Shown here piece after piece: positions 16,641 to 26,400 of a stretch of 45,747 nucleotides of DNA. The position numbers and the translations under genes were made by a program. The notes beneath the pieces are model-generated. The model worked only from the letters and a program-made list of their open reading frames with translations, was not told the origin of the DNA and searched no databases. The stretch spans positions 1 to 45,747 of the forward strand of contig NZ_QWEI01000011.1 of NCBI RefSeq assembly GCF_003515775.1. The letters are read 5' to 3'. The DNA comes from Ureibacillus yapensis. Its GTDB lineage: Bacteria; Bacillota; Bacilli; Bacillales_A; Planococcaceae. Every line of letters begins with the position of its first letter. Position 1 is the first letter of the stretch.

Positions 16641-16666
16641 ATAGCCTTGTAGACGGGTGATTAAAC
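16641..16666 (-). promoter_or_regulatory. Candidate sigma-B-type promoter of the gvp operon
   Basis: On the minus strand GTTTAA (16666-16661), a 14-base spacer and GGCTAT (16646-16641) match the B. subtilis sigma-B consensus (GTTTAA, 12-15 bases, GGGTAT) at 11 of 12 bases. The inverted repeat TCTAG...CTAGA (16599-16616) lies between it and gvpA. I see no equally good sigma-A promoter in the 300-bp gap 16575-16877, whose other content is two terminators. Regulation by sigma-B is inferred. Confidence 0.5.
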
Positions 16667-16812
16667 AAGAAATTATTACCCATTCAACCCATTTATTTCT
16701 TCTATTTGCTTTTATGTCATATTTTAAGTATTGAAATTATCAATAAAATAGGGACCCCAGTATCCTAAAACTTATTTATTACAATCGTGTTAAGTTTTTT
16801 AAAAATAAAAAA

Positions 16813-16832
16813 GAACATGAAATTCCATGTTC
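16813..16832 (-). terminator. Second terminator upstream of the gvp promoter
   Basis: GAACATG (16813-16819) and CATGTTC (16826-16832) enclose a 6-base loop. On the minus strand a T-run follows (TTCTTTTTTATTTTT). It backs up the permease terminator just upstream and insulates the gas vesicle operon. Confidence 0.65.
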
Positions 16833-16841
16833 CCAGCAAAA

Positions 16842-16873
16842 AAGGCGAACGCAGTTTTCCATACGTTCGCCTT
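16842..16873 (-). terminator. Terminator of the GntP-type permease gene
   Basis: AAGGCGAACG (16842-16851) pairs perfectly with CGTTCGCCTT (16864-16873). A T-run follows on the minus strand. It lies 4 bp after the permease stop codon. Confidence 0.85.
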
Positions 16874-16877
16874 ATAA

Positions 16878-18197
16878 CTATATAAACATATCTAAAATTA
16901 ATACGGCTATTAAACCAATTACAGAAATAATAGACGTTAGAACTGTCCATGTTTTAAATGTTTTCCCCATCGACATATTGAAATATTCCTTCACGATCCA
17001 GAAACCGGCATCGTTTACATGAGAGAAGCCAACACTGCCTGCACCCGCAGCCAATGTCATTAACTCTGGACTGGCACCTGTTACTGCAACGATCGGCGCC
17101 GCTATTCCTGCTGCCGTCATCCCCGCAACGGTTGCCGAACCTAAGGCAACACGCAAAACCGCTCCGATTACCCACACCAAAATGATGGGGGAAAGAGTCG
17201 TACCTTCCATTAATCCTGCAATGTATTGATCGATTCCGCTATCAAGCAATACTTGCTTGAACGCACCGCCGCCCGCAATGATTAATAGAATCAACGCGAT
17301 TCCTGCTGTTGCTTCGGCAAATGTATTCATGATTTTTTTCATATTCTTGCCACGGTTAAGACCGAATGTGAACATTGCCACAATTACGGAGATTAATAAC
17401 GCTGTACTAGCTGTACCTATAAAATCCGTGAATGGACGGATAGCAGATTCGGGTGCAAAAATTTCGACGACTGTCTTGATCCCGATTAGGATTACCGGTA
17501 AAAGAGCAGTTAGCATACTTGTCGCAAATCCTGGCATTTCATGGTCTTCAAAAGTTTTAGGCGTAAATAATCCTTTTGGAATTTCAACCTCTAAATCTTC
17601 TTTTTTGAAGACTTTCGTAAACAATGGACCTGCTACAATAATAGCCGGGATGGCGATCAGTATTCCCCAAAGGATGGTTTCCCCAATATTGGCGCCGAAG
17701 ATTTCCGCAATCGCTGTCGGGCCGGGATGTGGAGGAACAAATCCATGCATAGTGATTAAAGCCGCAATTACCGGCAGCCCGATATATAGAAGCGGTACAC
17801 CTGCTGCTGTTGCAATCGTAAAGATTAATGGAATGAGTACAACAACCCCTGTTTCAAAGAATAAAGCAATCCCTACTACACTGGCAGTAACTACTGATGC
17901 CAACTGAACACGTTTTGTTCCAAAAGCATTCAACATCGTAGTGGCAATACGCTGCGCCCCACCGGAGTCAGTCATCAGCTTTCCTAATACGGCCCCGAAA
18001 ATAATGATCATCGTTAAACTGCCAAGGGAATTCCCCAATCCGGTTTGTACGGATGCCATGGCTTCGGTTGGCGTCATTCCTTCCAACACAGCTACGACTA
18101 ACGATGCAATAATTAAAGAGATGAAGGCGTTTAACTTTAATGCCATCATCAGAATTAGTAAAAGCACTACTCCTATAACAATTGAAATTATCGGCAT
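16878..18197 (-). CDS. GntP-family sugar-acid permease
   Basis: The 439-residue product is almost entirely hydrophobic, with about 12 or more predicted membrane helices. It carries GntP-family features such as LGKLMTDSGGAQRIA, HGFVPPHPGPTAIAEI and GSATVAGMTAAG. GntP transporters are proton-coupled importers of gluconate and related aldonic or C4 acids. It lies downstream of the kinase and dehydrogenase on the same strand but after a 269-bp gap (18198-18466) in which I find no gene. It may therefore have its own promoter or be expressed at a lower level. The substrate is probably the acid used by those enzymes, such as a threonate or erythronate. That is inference. Confidence 0.9.
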   Translation of the reverse strand: MPIISIVIGVVLLLILMMALKLNAFISLIIASLVVAVLEGMTPTEAMASVQTGLGNSLGSLTMIIIFGAVLGKLMTDSGGAQRIATTMLNAFGTKRVQLASVVTASVVGIALFFETGVVVLIPLIFTIATAAGVPLLYIGLPVIAALITMHGFVPPHPGPTAIAEIFGANIGETILWGILIAIPAIIVAGPLFTKVFKKEDLEVEIPKGLFTPKTFEDHEMPGFATSMLTALLPVILIGIKTVVEIFAPESAIRPFTDFIGTASTALLISVIVAMFTFGLNRGKNMKKIMNTFAEATAGIALILLIIAGGGAFKQVLLDSGIDQYIAGLMEGTTLSPIILVWVIGAVLRVALGSATVAGMTAAGIAAPIVAVTGASPELMTLAAGAGSVGFSHVNDAGFWIVKEYFNMSMGKTFKTWTVLTSIISVIGLIAVLILDMFI

Positions 18198-18466
18198 AAC
18201 ATTCCTCTTTCTTTTCAGAAGAATGCGCTAGTTTACTCAACTCATTCTTCTTTTGAATTATTTATTTGTTCATTAATAAGCATACAAATTTGGCCATTAC
18301 CGGCTCCATCGATCTTGCATTTCTGCCATAATCGTCGATAAGTGTGCATCCTTTCAGTTTTCATTTTTTAATATTTCATCAAGATGGCGTGTTGCTGCCA
18401 ATGAATGATAACGGAAACGGAAGCTGTTGCTTTCAAAGTTTTAACTTAACTGGTAAACCCCTCGTC

Positions 18467-19894
18467 TTACCCTTGCAGCAGTTCAGCCACTTCTTTTAAT
18501 GTAGTTTTCGTTCCAACATTACCAGGGAAGATAACATAAGGCAATACCGGGAATTTTGAATCGTCTCCTGTATACCAGACAGGAATGCCAGGCTTCACTT
18601 GTCCAGCAACTATGGCATGTTTAACGCCAAGGCCATTTGTGCCAATATCGCTTGATGTTATGCCGCCTTTGGCAATAATATAGCTTGGCCGCACTTGCAA
18701 TCGTTTGACAATATTTGTTACAGCATTTGAAATTCTCACAGAGAGCTTCAATTCTTCTTCTTTTTTATCTTCACCAAGATCCAGTCGTTCACGTCTAGTA
18801 TAAACGGAAACAGTTTGCCCTTTTGCTATGAGGTCGTTTGTTAATTCAACAATGCGATCTTCCTCCGCCTGAAAGGCTTTTTCATCTAAGACCAAGTGAA
18901 CATCAAATTCAATAAAATGAATGAAATCGCATTTTTTCAGTTCTTCAAATTGTTCCGTTGTTTTCTTTACATGGGAACCAATCATGATTAATCCGCCATT
19001 TTGGGAATCCTTTACAAGCTCTTCACGTGTAAGAAGCGGACGGTCGCTTACTCCGCCAATTACTTTTGTTAATGCAGCGGCACTTCGGAACATAAATTGT
19101 TTTCCACCCTGCATCGCACGAACCAACGCAATGACAAACACTTTCACATCGATATAATCAACCGCATTGACGATAATTTTATTAAAATCTTTTACAGCCA
19201 TTAATTGACCTGAAATCGTTTCAATATTTAAAGCTCGCAAATCTTCAAGCGCAATAGATGTTGCGTCAGCCGCTTTATAACGGCCCTCGGATTTTTCCTC
19301 AGCCCATTCCGCCAAATTCGATGAACGATAGCCAAACGTACGGTCCTTTGCAAACTCGGTTTCTCCGGCAGGAACCAATTCTTCGTCGTATTGAACGTAA
19401 TGAATATTATTGATTGTAAAACGTCCACCCTCCTGGAAGAATGGAAGTATCACTTCTCCATCAAACTGAATGGATGATTGCTTTTCAACCGTTTCTTTCA
19501 GCACCTCTGTTTCCAGAGGGTAATGCCCGCGCAGAGTAGAGTCGCCACGGCTAATTAGTATAAAATCTTTATTGAACTTTTTTGCCGTTTCCAGCACAAT
19601 GGACGCAATTTCCATATGCGCTTTTTCTGTTTCTTGGGCAGTAAAGCCACGGGAATTCGTAAGGATAAAGAACATGGCATTATCTTCGGCAAAGCCGGCT
19701 TCAATGCTGCCTTTTGTCCAATCTGTATAAACTGAAATATTATGTACAGTTTGAACACCAGTAGGATCATCATCCAAAACAATAATTTTTTTATTTAACT
19801 GGGCAAGTTCTGCTGCCAGCAACTGGTTAACTTTTTCTGCATCAGGCAAAGTTGGAATCTTTTCGAACGTTTCTTTCACATTTAAATTAGTCAT
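18467..19894 (-). CDS. Four-carbon acid sugar kinase family protein (OtnK/DUF1537-type)
   Basis: The 475-residue product has the N-terminal motif VLDDDPTGVQTVHNISVYTDW and, in the C-terminal nucleotide-binding domain, IIAKGGITSSDIGTNGLG. Both are typical of the OtnK/DtnK (former DUF1537) family, which phosphorylates 3-oxo-tetronates or threonate/erythronate. It is longer than the E. coli YgbK-type enzyme and belongs to a form with an N-terminal extension of about 35 residues. The gene starts 5 bp after the dehydrogenase, so they form an operon. Together they suggest oxidation of a C4 acid followed by phosphorylation. The exact substrate cannot be told from sequence. Confidence 0.88.
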   Translation of the reverse strand: MTNLNVKETFEKIPTLPDAEKVNQLLAAELAQLNKKIIVLDDDPTGVQTVHNISVYTDWTKGSIEAGFAEDNAMFFILTNSRGFTAQETEKAHMEIASIVLETAKKFNKDFILISRGDSTLRGHYPLETEVLKETVEKQSSIQFDGEVILPFFQEGGRFTINNIHYVQYDEELVPAGETEFAKDRTFGYRSSNLAEWAEEKSEGRYKAADATSIALEDLRALNIETISGQLMAVKDFNKIIVNAVDYIDVKVFVIALVRAMQGGKQFMFRSAAALTKVIGGVSDRPLLTREELVKDSQNGGLIMIGSHVKKTTEQFEELKKCDFIHFIEFDVHLVLDEKAFQAEEDRIVELTNDLIAKGQTVSVYTRRERLDLGEDKKEEELKLSVRISNAVTNIVKRLQVRPSYIIAKGGITSSDIGTNGLGVKHAIVAGQVKPGIPVWYTGDDSKFPVLPYVIFPGNVGTKTTLKEVAELLQG

Positions 19895-19899
19895 TTCAC

Positions 19900-20796
19900 T
19901 TACACTCGCTTTACTTCGACATTCGCCAATTTTTCATAATATTGAACAATTCCACCGTGGTCATCCATCACTTTTCCGTCTGCTTTGAGCGCATGGAAAA
20001 TCTCCAATAAATGGCTTGATAACGGAAGCGGCACATCCATACTGTGGGCTGTATCCATAACATTCGTTAAATCTTTCATATTAATGGCAATCGTTCCGCC
20101 TGGTTTAAAGTTGCGGTCCAAAATTAATGGCAACTTCGCATCTAGAACGGCACTTCCCGCCAAACCGCCGCGTATTGCTTGATACATTTTATCGATATCG
20201 ATTCCTGCTTTAGCAGCTAATACCAGTGCTTCCGACATTGCTGCAATATTCAAGTTTACGATGATTTGGTTTGCCAGTTTTGCTGTTACGCCACTTCCGT
20301 TGTCCCCAACTAAAACAATATCTTCTCCCACTGCTTCAAATACATCTTTTACTGAATTGAAGACTTCTTCTTTACCGCCAGCCATAATGGATAATGTACC
20401 ATCAATTGCTCTTGGTTCTCCTCCGCTTACAGGGGCATCAATCAGATGAACTCCCTTTTTGGCAGCTTCTTTGGCAATTTCAATGGAATCGACAGGAGAA
20501 ATTGAACTCATATCAATAATAACAAGGCCTTCTTTAGCTGTTTTTAAAATCCCGGATTCTCCAAGAACCGTTGATTTTACATGCGACGCAGCAGGCAGCA
20601 TTGTGATGATACAATCACATTCTTTTCCCATTTCCATAACTGAACCCGCTTTTGCCCCATCTTCGACCAGTGCATCGACTGCTTCTTGATTAATATCGAA
20701 AACCATTACTTCAAAACCAGCTTTTAATAAATTCAAAGACATCGGTTTTCCCATAATTCCTAATCCAACAAATCCAATTTTTTTAATCAATTTCAT
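19900..20796 (-). CDS. NAD(P)-dependent oxidoreductase of the 3-hydroxyisobutyrate dehydrogenase family (LtnD/GarR-like)
   Basis: The 298-residue product has the Rossmann motif GFVGLGIMGKPMSLNLLKAG at the N-terminus, the substrate loop DAPVSGGEPRAIDGTLSIM and the catalytic lysine context GVTAKLANQ. These are hallmarks of the beta-hydroxyacid dehydrogenase family, which includes tartronate-semialdehyde reductase and L-threonate dehydrogenase. Linkage to an OtnK-type kinase and a GntP permease favours a C4-acid (threonate-like) dehydrogenase. AAAGGGG lies only three bases before ATG 20796, so a TTG two codons later is an alternative start. It is the first gene of the operon, with a cre-like site and an array of GTAC sites upstream. 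Confidence 0.88.
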   Translation of the reverse strand: MKLIKKIGFVGLGIMGKPMSLNLLKAGFEVMVFDINQEAVDALVEDGAKAGSVMEMGKECDCIITMLPAASHVKSTVLGESGILKTAKEGLVIIDMSSISPVDSIEIAKEAAKKGVHLIDAPVSGGEPRAIDGTLSIMAGGKEEVFNSVKDVFEAVGEDIVLVGDNGSGVTAKLANQIIVNLNIAAMSEALVLAAKAGIDIDKMYQAIRGGLAGSAVLDAKLPLILDRNFKPGGTIAINMKDLTNVMDTAHSMDVPLPLSSHLLEIFHALKADGKVMDDHGGIVQYYEKLANVEVKRV

Positions 20797-20843
20797 TCGC
20801 CCCTTTGATGATTAAATATCTTATCCATTCAATCTATTGTAAA

Positions 20844-20857
20844 AAAAAGCGCTTTCA
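20844..20857 (-). promoter_or_regulatory. cre-like catabolite repression site
   Basis: The minus strand reads TGAAAGCGCTTTTT. It matches the CcpA consensus TGWAANCGNTNWCA everywhere except the last two bases. It sits about 50 bp before the dehydrogenase gene, as expected for repression of a secondary carbon-source operon. ccpA itself is at 35877-36875. Confidence 0.6.
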
Positions 20858-20871
20858 TACCGCTAAAAAAA

Positions 20872-20966
20872 ATAGTACACTAATTTTTATAATTTTGTAT
20901 ACTATTTTATAACATTGTACACATTTTTATTTATATGTACACCTTTTCGTACTGTTGTGTACAATA
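20872..20966. promoter_or_regulatory. Array of GTAC-centred operator-like sites between the C4-acid operon and gntR
   Basis: Five GTAC cores lie at 20875, 20917, 20937, 20949 and 20959, with a GTATAC core at 20897. Several extend to palindromes such as TTGTACACA and TTGTGTACAAT. Centre spacings are about 23, 19, 20, 12 and 10 bp, close to whole or double helical turns. GntR/FadR-type repressors bind short palindromes of this kind, so this is the likely operator region for the adjacent regulator on both divergent units. The 261-bp gap holds no gene. Confidence 0.55.
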
Positions 20967-21057
20967 TAATTAACACATTATCAAAATGTAAAAAAATGCT
21001 TTATAATCTAGAAGAATAGAATACTTTTGCGAATACAACATTAGGAGTCGAACTAAC

Positions 21058-21672
21058 TTGAAGAAAAAAGAAGTACATAACTATACGTACGCATACGAAC
21101 AAATCAGAGATCAAATTTTATCCGGCAAAATCGATCCTAATACGAAGCTTACGGAAGAAAAATTGGCGGAGCATCTCGGCATTAGCCGCACACCCGTTCG
21201 TTCTGCTATTGCCAAATTGGAACAAGAAGGCCTCATAAAAAATAAGCGCATTTTTATACCCACGCAAACAGATATCCGTCATATATTTCAAGTTCGAATG
21301 TTGTTGGAAGGGTTTGCAGCTAGATATTGTGCGGATTATATTAGTGAGGATGGTATCGCACGCTTGAAAGAATGTGTGAAAATAGGACACACAGGAACCA
21401 CAGAGGATATTATGGAGGCAAACTTCCTTTTTCACCAAATAATTGTAGAAGAAACTAAAAACCTAGAAATTGTTCATATTATCGATCGGATGCAATCGAT
21501 TATTTATTTGCTTCGAAAAACGGTTGTACTGCAAAAAAGACCTCATTTAATTGAAGAGCATGCTGCCATCCTTGAAGCCATTGTCTCACACGACGGCAAT
21601 TTGGCCGAAAAGTTAATGATTGAACATCTGCAAAAAGATGTAGAATTCAGCATTCATCGTCTTCGTATGTAA
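21058..21672 (+). CDS. GntR-family transcriptional regulator, FadR (FCD) subfamily
   Basis: The 204-residue product has an N-terminal winged helix-turn-helix (KLTEEKLAEHLGISRTPVRSAIAKLEQEGLI) written here as KLTEEKLAEHLGISRTPVR and SAIAKLEQEGLI. An all-helical C-terminal domain follows with the conserved R-E/D and His positions of FCD domains (VRMLLEGFAARYCA, ANFLFHQIIVEETKN, EEHAAILEAI). Such proteins bind organic-acid effectors, often with a metal. TTG 21058 follows TTAGGAG. It is divergent from the dehydrogenase-kinase operon, which it most likely represses until the substrate appears. Confidence 0.9.
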   Translation: MKKKEVHNYTYAYEQIRDQILSGKIDPNTKLTEEKLAEHLGISRTPVRSAIAKLEQEGLIKNKRIFIPTQTDIRHIFQVRMLLEGFAARYCADYISEDGIARLKECVKIGHTGTTEDIMEANFLFHQIIVEETKNLEIVHIIDRMQSIIYLLRKTVVLQKRPHLIEEHAAILEAIVSHDGNLAEKLMIEHLQKDVEFSIHRLRM

Positions 21673-21721
21673 AAATAATAAACTATTATATCCATGATGC
21701 CTATCGCTTTTTTCACTGCAG

Positions 21722-21756
21722 AAAAGGAGTGTTCTCGTAATGAGAGCACTCCTTTT
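21722..21756. terminator. Bidirectional terminator between gntR and tyrS
   Basis: AAAAGGAGTG (21722-21731) pairs with CACTCCTTTT (21747-21756), with an inner CTC/GAG pairing. A- and T-runs on both sides allow it to serve both convergent genes. Confidence 0.85.
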
Positions 21757-21790
21757 GGGTTTCGGGGGGATGTTCATACGTCCCCACTGC

Positions 21791-23074
<1,284 letters not shown>

Positions 23075-23140
23075 TCACTCAATTTAAAGTTTTTGACCTA
23101 CAGCCAAAATGTTTTGCATTGAACAGTTTCTTGCTGCAAT

Positions 23141-23180
23141 AAAAAAGTCCCAGCACACAACTTTCATTGCATGCTGGGAC
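23141..23180 (-). terminator. T-box-controlled terminator of tyrS
   Basis: GTCCCAGC (23147-23154) pairs with GCTGGGAC (23173-23180). On the minus strand a run of T (opposite 23141-23146) follows. It lies between the T-box sequence and tyrS and is the attenuator of the leader. Confidence 0.88.
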
Positions 23181-23391
23181 GTTAATGTCTGTTTAACGCG
23201 GTACCACCCGGCTTGAAGAAGCATTTTTGCAACTACTTCTTCCTCTTTTAAACGTTTCATCGCAACGTGGACGTTCAAGCTCCAAGAACGTAATTCGTGT
23301 TTACACTGTGTCTAGCTTTCACCAACCGCTAGCTCTCTAATACAGGGAATGAAAACACTACTGCAAACTTATCAACACTTGAAAAATTATA
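23181..23391 (-). ncRNA. T-box leader of tyrS
   Basis: The conserved T-box sequence GGGTGGTACCGCG is on the minus strand opposite 23197-23209. The Stem I features AGAGAG and GGTTGGTGAAAGC lie upstream of it, around 23310-23340. A UAC (tyrosine) triplet at 23292-23290 is a reasonable specifier codon. Binding of uncharged tRNA would stabilise the antiterminator and prevent formation of the hairpin at 23147-23180. The T-box call is firm. The specifier assignment is less so, because the triplet's last bases could also pair with GAACGT downstream. Confidence 0.9.
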
Positions 23392-23397
23392 CTGATA

Positions 23398-23427
23398 ATT
23401 CTACTCGTTTTAAAATCAAATTGTCAA
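23398..23427 (-). promoter_or_regulatory. tyrS promoter
   Basis: On the minus strand TTGACA (23427-23422), an 18-base spacer and TAGAAT (23403-23398) form a strong sigma-A promoter just upstream of the T-box leader. A second TATAAT lies at 23391-23386. The divergent PBP promoter, with an extended -10 TGCTATAAT, is at 23455-23463 on the plus strand. Confidence 0.7.
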
Positions 23428-23454
23428 TAACTATATTCCGCGTTTATCGAAATA

Positions 23455-23463
23455 TGCTATAAT
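23455..23463 (+). promoter_or_regulatory. Extended -10 promoter of the PBP gene
   Basis: TGC followed by TATAAT (23458-23463) is an extended -10 element. No good -35 is visible. It would give a very short leader before ATG 23487. Confidence 0.5.
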
Positions 23464-23486
23464 AGACAAGATTTTAGGGGGTGAAT

Positions 23487-26400
23487 ATGCTGAAAGAATG
23501 GATCAATCAATTAGTAAATCGCATAAAAGAGTTAAATGAAAAAGTCGATCAATTAGCAACATCGGAAAAAATGAGCAAAGTTCGAATAACGGGCGGGATT
23601 TTATGGAATCTAATCCTTCTATCTTTCATCTTTTTGACGGCTGCTTTTATTTTTGTTGGCGGATTAGGTTTAGGATACTTTGCATCACTCGTTAAAGATG
23701 ACCCTCTCCTTTCAAAGGAAGAAATGAAGGAGCAAATCTATAATTATGAAGAAACGAGTGAAATCTATTTTGCCGGTGACATTTACATAGGTAAACTTCG
23801 GACAGACCTAGAAAGAAGAGAAACGTCTCTTGATCAGGTTTCTCCAACTTTAATCAATGCTGTGTTGGCAACTGAAGACGAATACTTCAGAGAGCATAAT
23901 GGAATTGTGCCGAAAGCTGTTTTACGCGGACTATTGCAGGATGTAACCAACTCCTCCACTCAAACTGGCGGATCCACCTTAACACAGCAATTAATTAAAA
24001 ACCAAATCCTGACAAATGAAGTTTCCTATGAACGTAAAGCGAGGGAAATCCTGCTGGCTCTACGCTTGGAAAAATTCATGTCGAAGGAAGAAATTATCGA
24101 GGCCTACTTGAATATTATTCCATACGGCCGTAATGCCTCGGGGAAAAACATCGCCGGAATCGAAACAGCTGCGCAAGGTATTTTTGGAGTTTCCGCTTCC
24201 GAGTTAACACTGCCTCAGGCTGCTTATATTGCCGGTATTCCTCAAGCGCCTTTTGCATATACACCTTTTACTAATACAGGTGAAGTAAAAGATGCAGCGG
24301 GTCTAAAACCAGGTATAGACCGAATGAAAGTCGTTCTTAATCGCATGTTGACGGTTGGTTTTATAACGGAAGAGGAATTTGCAGAAGCTGTTAATTATGA
24401 CATTACGCAGGATTTCCGTGAACCGGAACCTGAAGCGGCCGATAAATACCCTTGGCTGACCTATGAGCTGGAAAATCGAGCAAAACAGATTATTGCCCGT
24501 ATTTTAGCTGAAAAAGATGGCATCGATCCAGAACGTCTGGACGAAGAAGAAAACTTATTGGAAAAGTACATGATACTTGCCGATCGAGATGTTCGTTCAG
24601 GAGGATATCGAATTTATTCTACAATCGATAAAAAAATGTATGATGCAATGCAGGAATCGGCTGATCGCTTCCAGTATTACGGACATACTTTCACAAGAAC
24701 GGAAAGAGATCCAGAAACCGGCGAAGAAATCGTAATCGAAGAACCTGTTCAAGTTGGCAGTGTTGCCATTGAAAACAGTACCGGGAAAATTCTTGGGTTC
24801 GTCGGCGGCCGAGAATTCAACCTAGACCAGCAATTTAATTATGCTACACAAGCTTTCCGATCAAATGGTTCTACCATGAAACCATTATTAGTATATGCAC
24901 CTGCAATTGAATATGGTGTAATCGGAGCAGGTAGTCCGGTAGTCGATGTCAAATTTACTCGTGCTGACGGCTACAGCCCAACCAACTATTTTGAAAACCA
25001 GGAATTGGGCATTATTCCTGCAAGGGAAGCTTTGGCACAGTCACAAAACCTGGCTGCGTTACGTTTGTATGACAGAATCCTGGATCGCAATCCTGCAAAA
25101 TTTCTGGAAGCAATGGGCTTTAACAGATTAACGGAAGGCGATTATGTACACTTGGCAACTGCCATTGGCGGTTTAACATATGGTACAACAGTGGAAGAAA
25201 ATACAAATGCTTTTGCCACTTTTGCCAACGGCGGACAGTTTATTGATGCTTATATGATTGACCGTATAGAAGATTTGGATGGCAATCTCCTTTATGAACA
25301 CAAAGCCGAGCCAGTGCAAGCCTTCTCTCCAGAAACTTCCTACATTATTACAGATATGATGAGGGATGTTTTAACATCAGGTACTGCAACTAGAGCAAGA
25401 AGCGCACTTAAGTTCTCATCGGATTTCGCAGGAAAAACGGGTACATCAAATGAATATAAAGATTCTTGGCTGGTTGGCTATAATCCAAACATAACTTTAG
25501 GTGTATGGATGGGCTATGAACAACAGAATAAGTCCCTTTCTCAGTTCAACAATCTGTATGGCCAGCCCAATACACGCGTTAACTTATTATGGGCAAACTT
25601 GATGAATTCGCTATATGATGCGAACCCTGAATTGGTTACTGCCAAAGCGCAATTTGAGCGTCCTGCCAACGTGGTCAATGCATCTTTCTGTGCACTATCT
25701 GGGGATGCACCATCCAACGCATGTTCTCAAGCAGGCTTGGTTCGTTCAGATTTGTTTAACCGCAATGTATTCTTGCCAAGCAAAGTGGATGATAGTTTGA
25801 TCGCTTCTTCCTCGGCAACCGTCATTATTGGTGGCAAGTCATATCTTGCACTTGATTCAACACCACGTGAGTTTGTAGTTTCCGGTGGTGGAGCAGGCCT
25901 TAACCCTGAATTTGCAAAAAGAATGCTCGGCAGACTTGGAGGAGATCCATCCAAACTTTGGCCTTCAGGTACAGGCAGCATCGCTTCGACAGCTACGTTT
26001 AAGGCAGATGGCAATCCGCCGCAAGCTGTTGGCGCTACATTGCAAGGAAACACAATCAAATGGTCAAAATCCGCCTCAAATGATGTAGTTGGGTACCGGG
26101 TTTATGATGTGACAAACGGCGGCCGTTCCCTGGTCTCCTCAATTAGAGGTGAAAGCAGCCGGTCTGCAAGTATTCCAAACGGCAAATCGTATATTGTAGT
26201 TGCCGTGGATATTACCGGATATGAATCGGCTCAATCAAACACAGTTACTTCAACTTCTGCGGAAGCTGCGGATACAAAACAACCTGTTGTGGAGGCGGAT
26301 TCTTCTTCCAATGAGGACCAAGAAAAGCAAAATGACGGGGATAATAATGATTCTCCGGACGGCTCGGATGGAAATCAAGAAGGTAAAGACAAAGATAAAG

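Noticed and set aside
17257..17907. 216-codon open frame on the plus strand opposite the GntP permease
   Set aside because: Antisense shadow of a strongly hydrophobic gene; no start signal and no recognisable domain.
18198..18466. 269-bp gap between the kinase and the permease, checked for a remnant aldolase gene
   Set aside because: The longest minus-strand frame with an ATG that I read is about 40 codons and resembles nothing; no aldolase fragment is visible.
23084..23278. 64-codon open frame on the minus strand upstream of tyrS
   Set aside because: It lies inside the T-box leader, whose conserved RNA elements explain the sequence.
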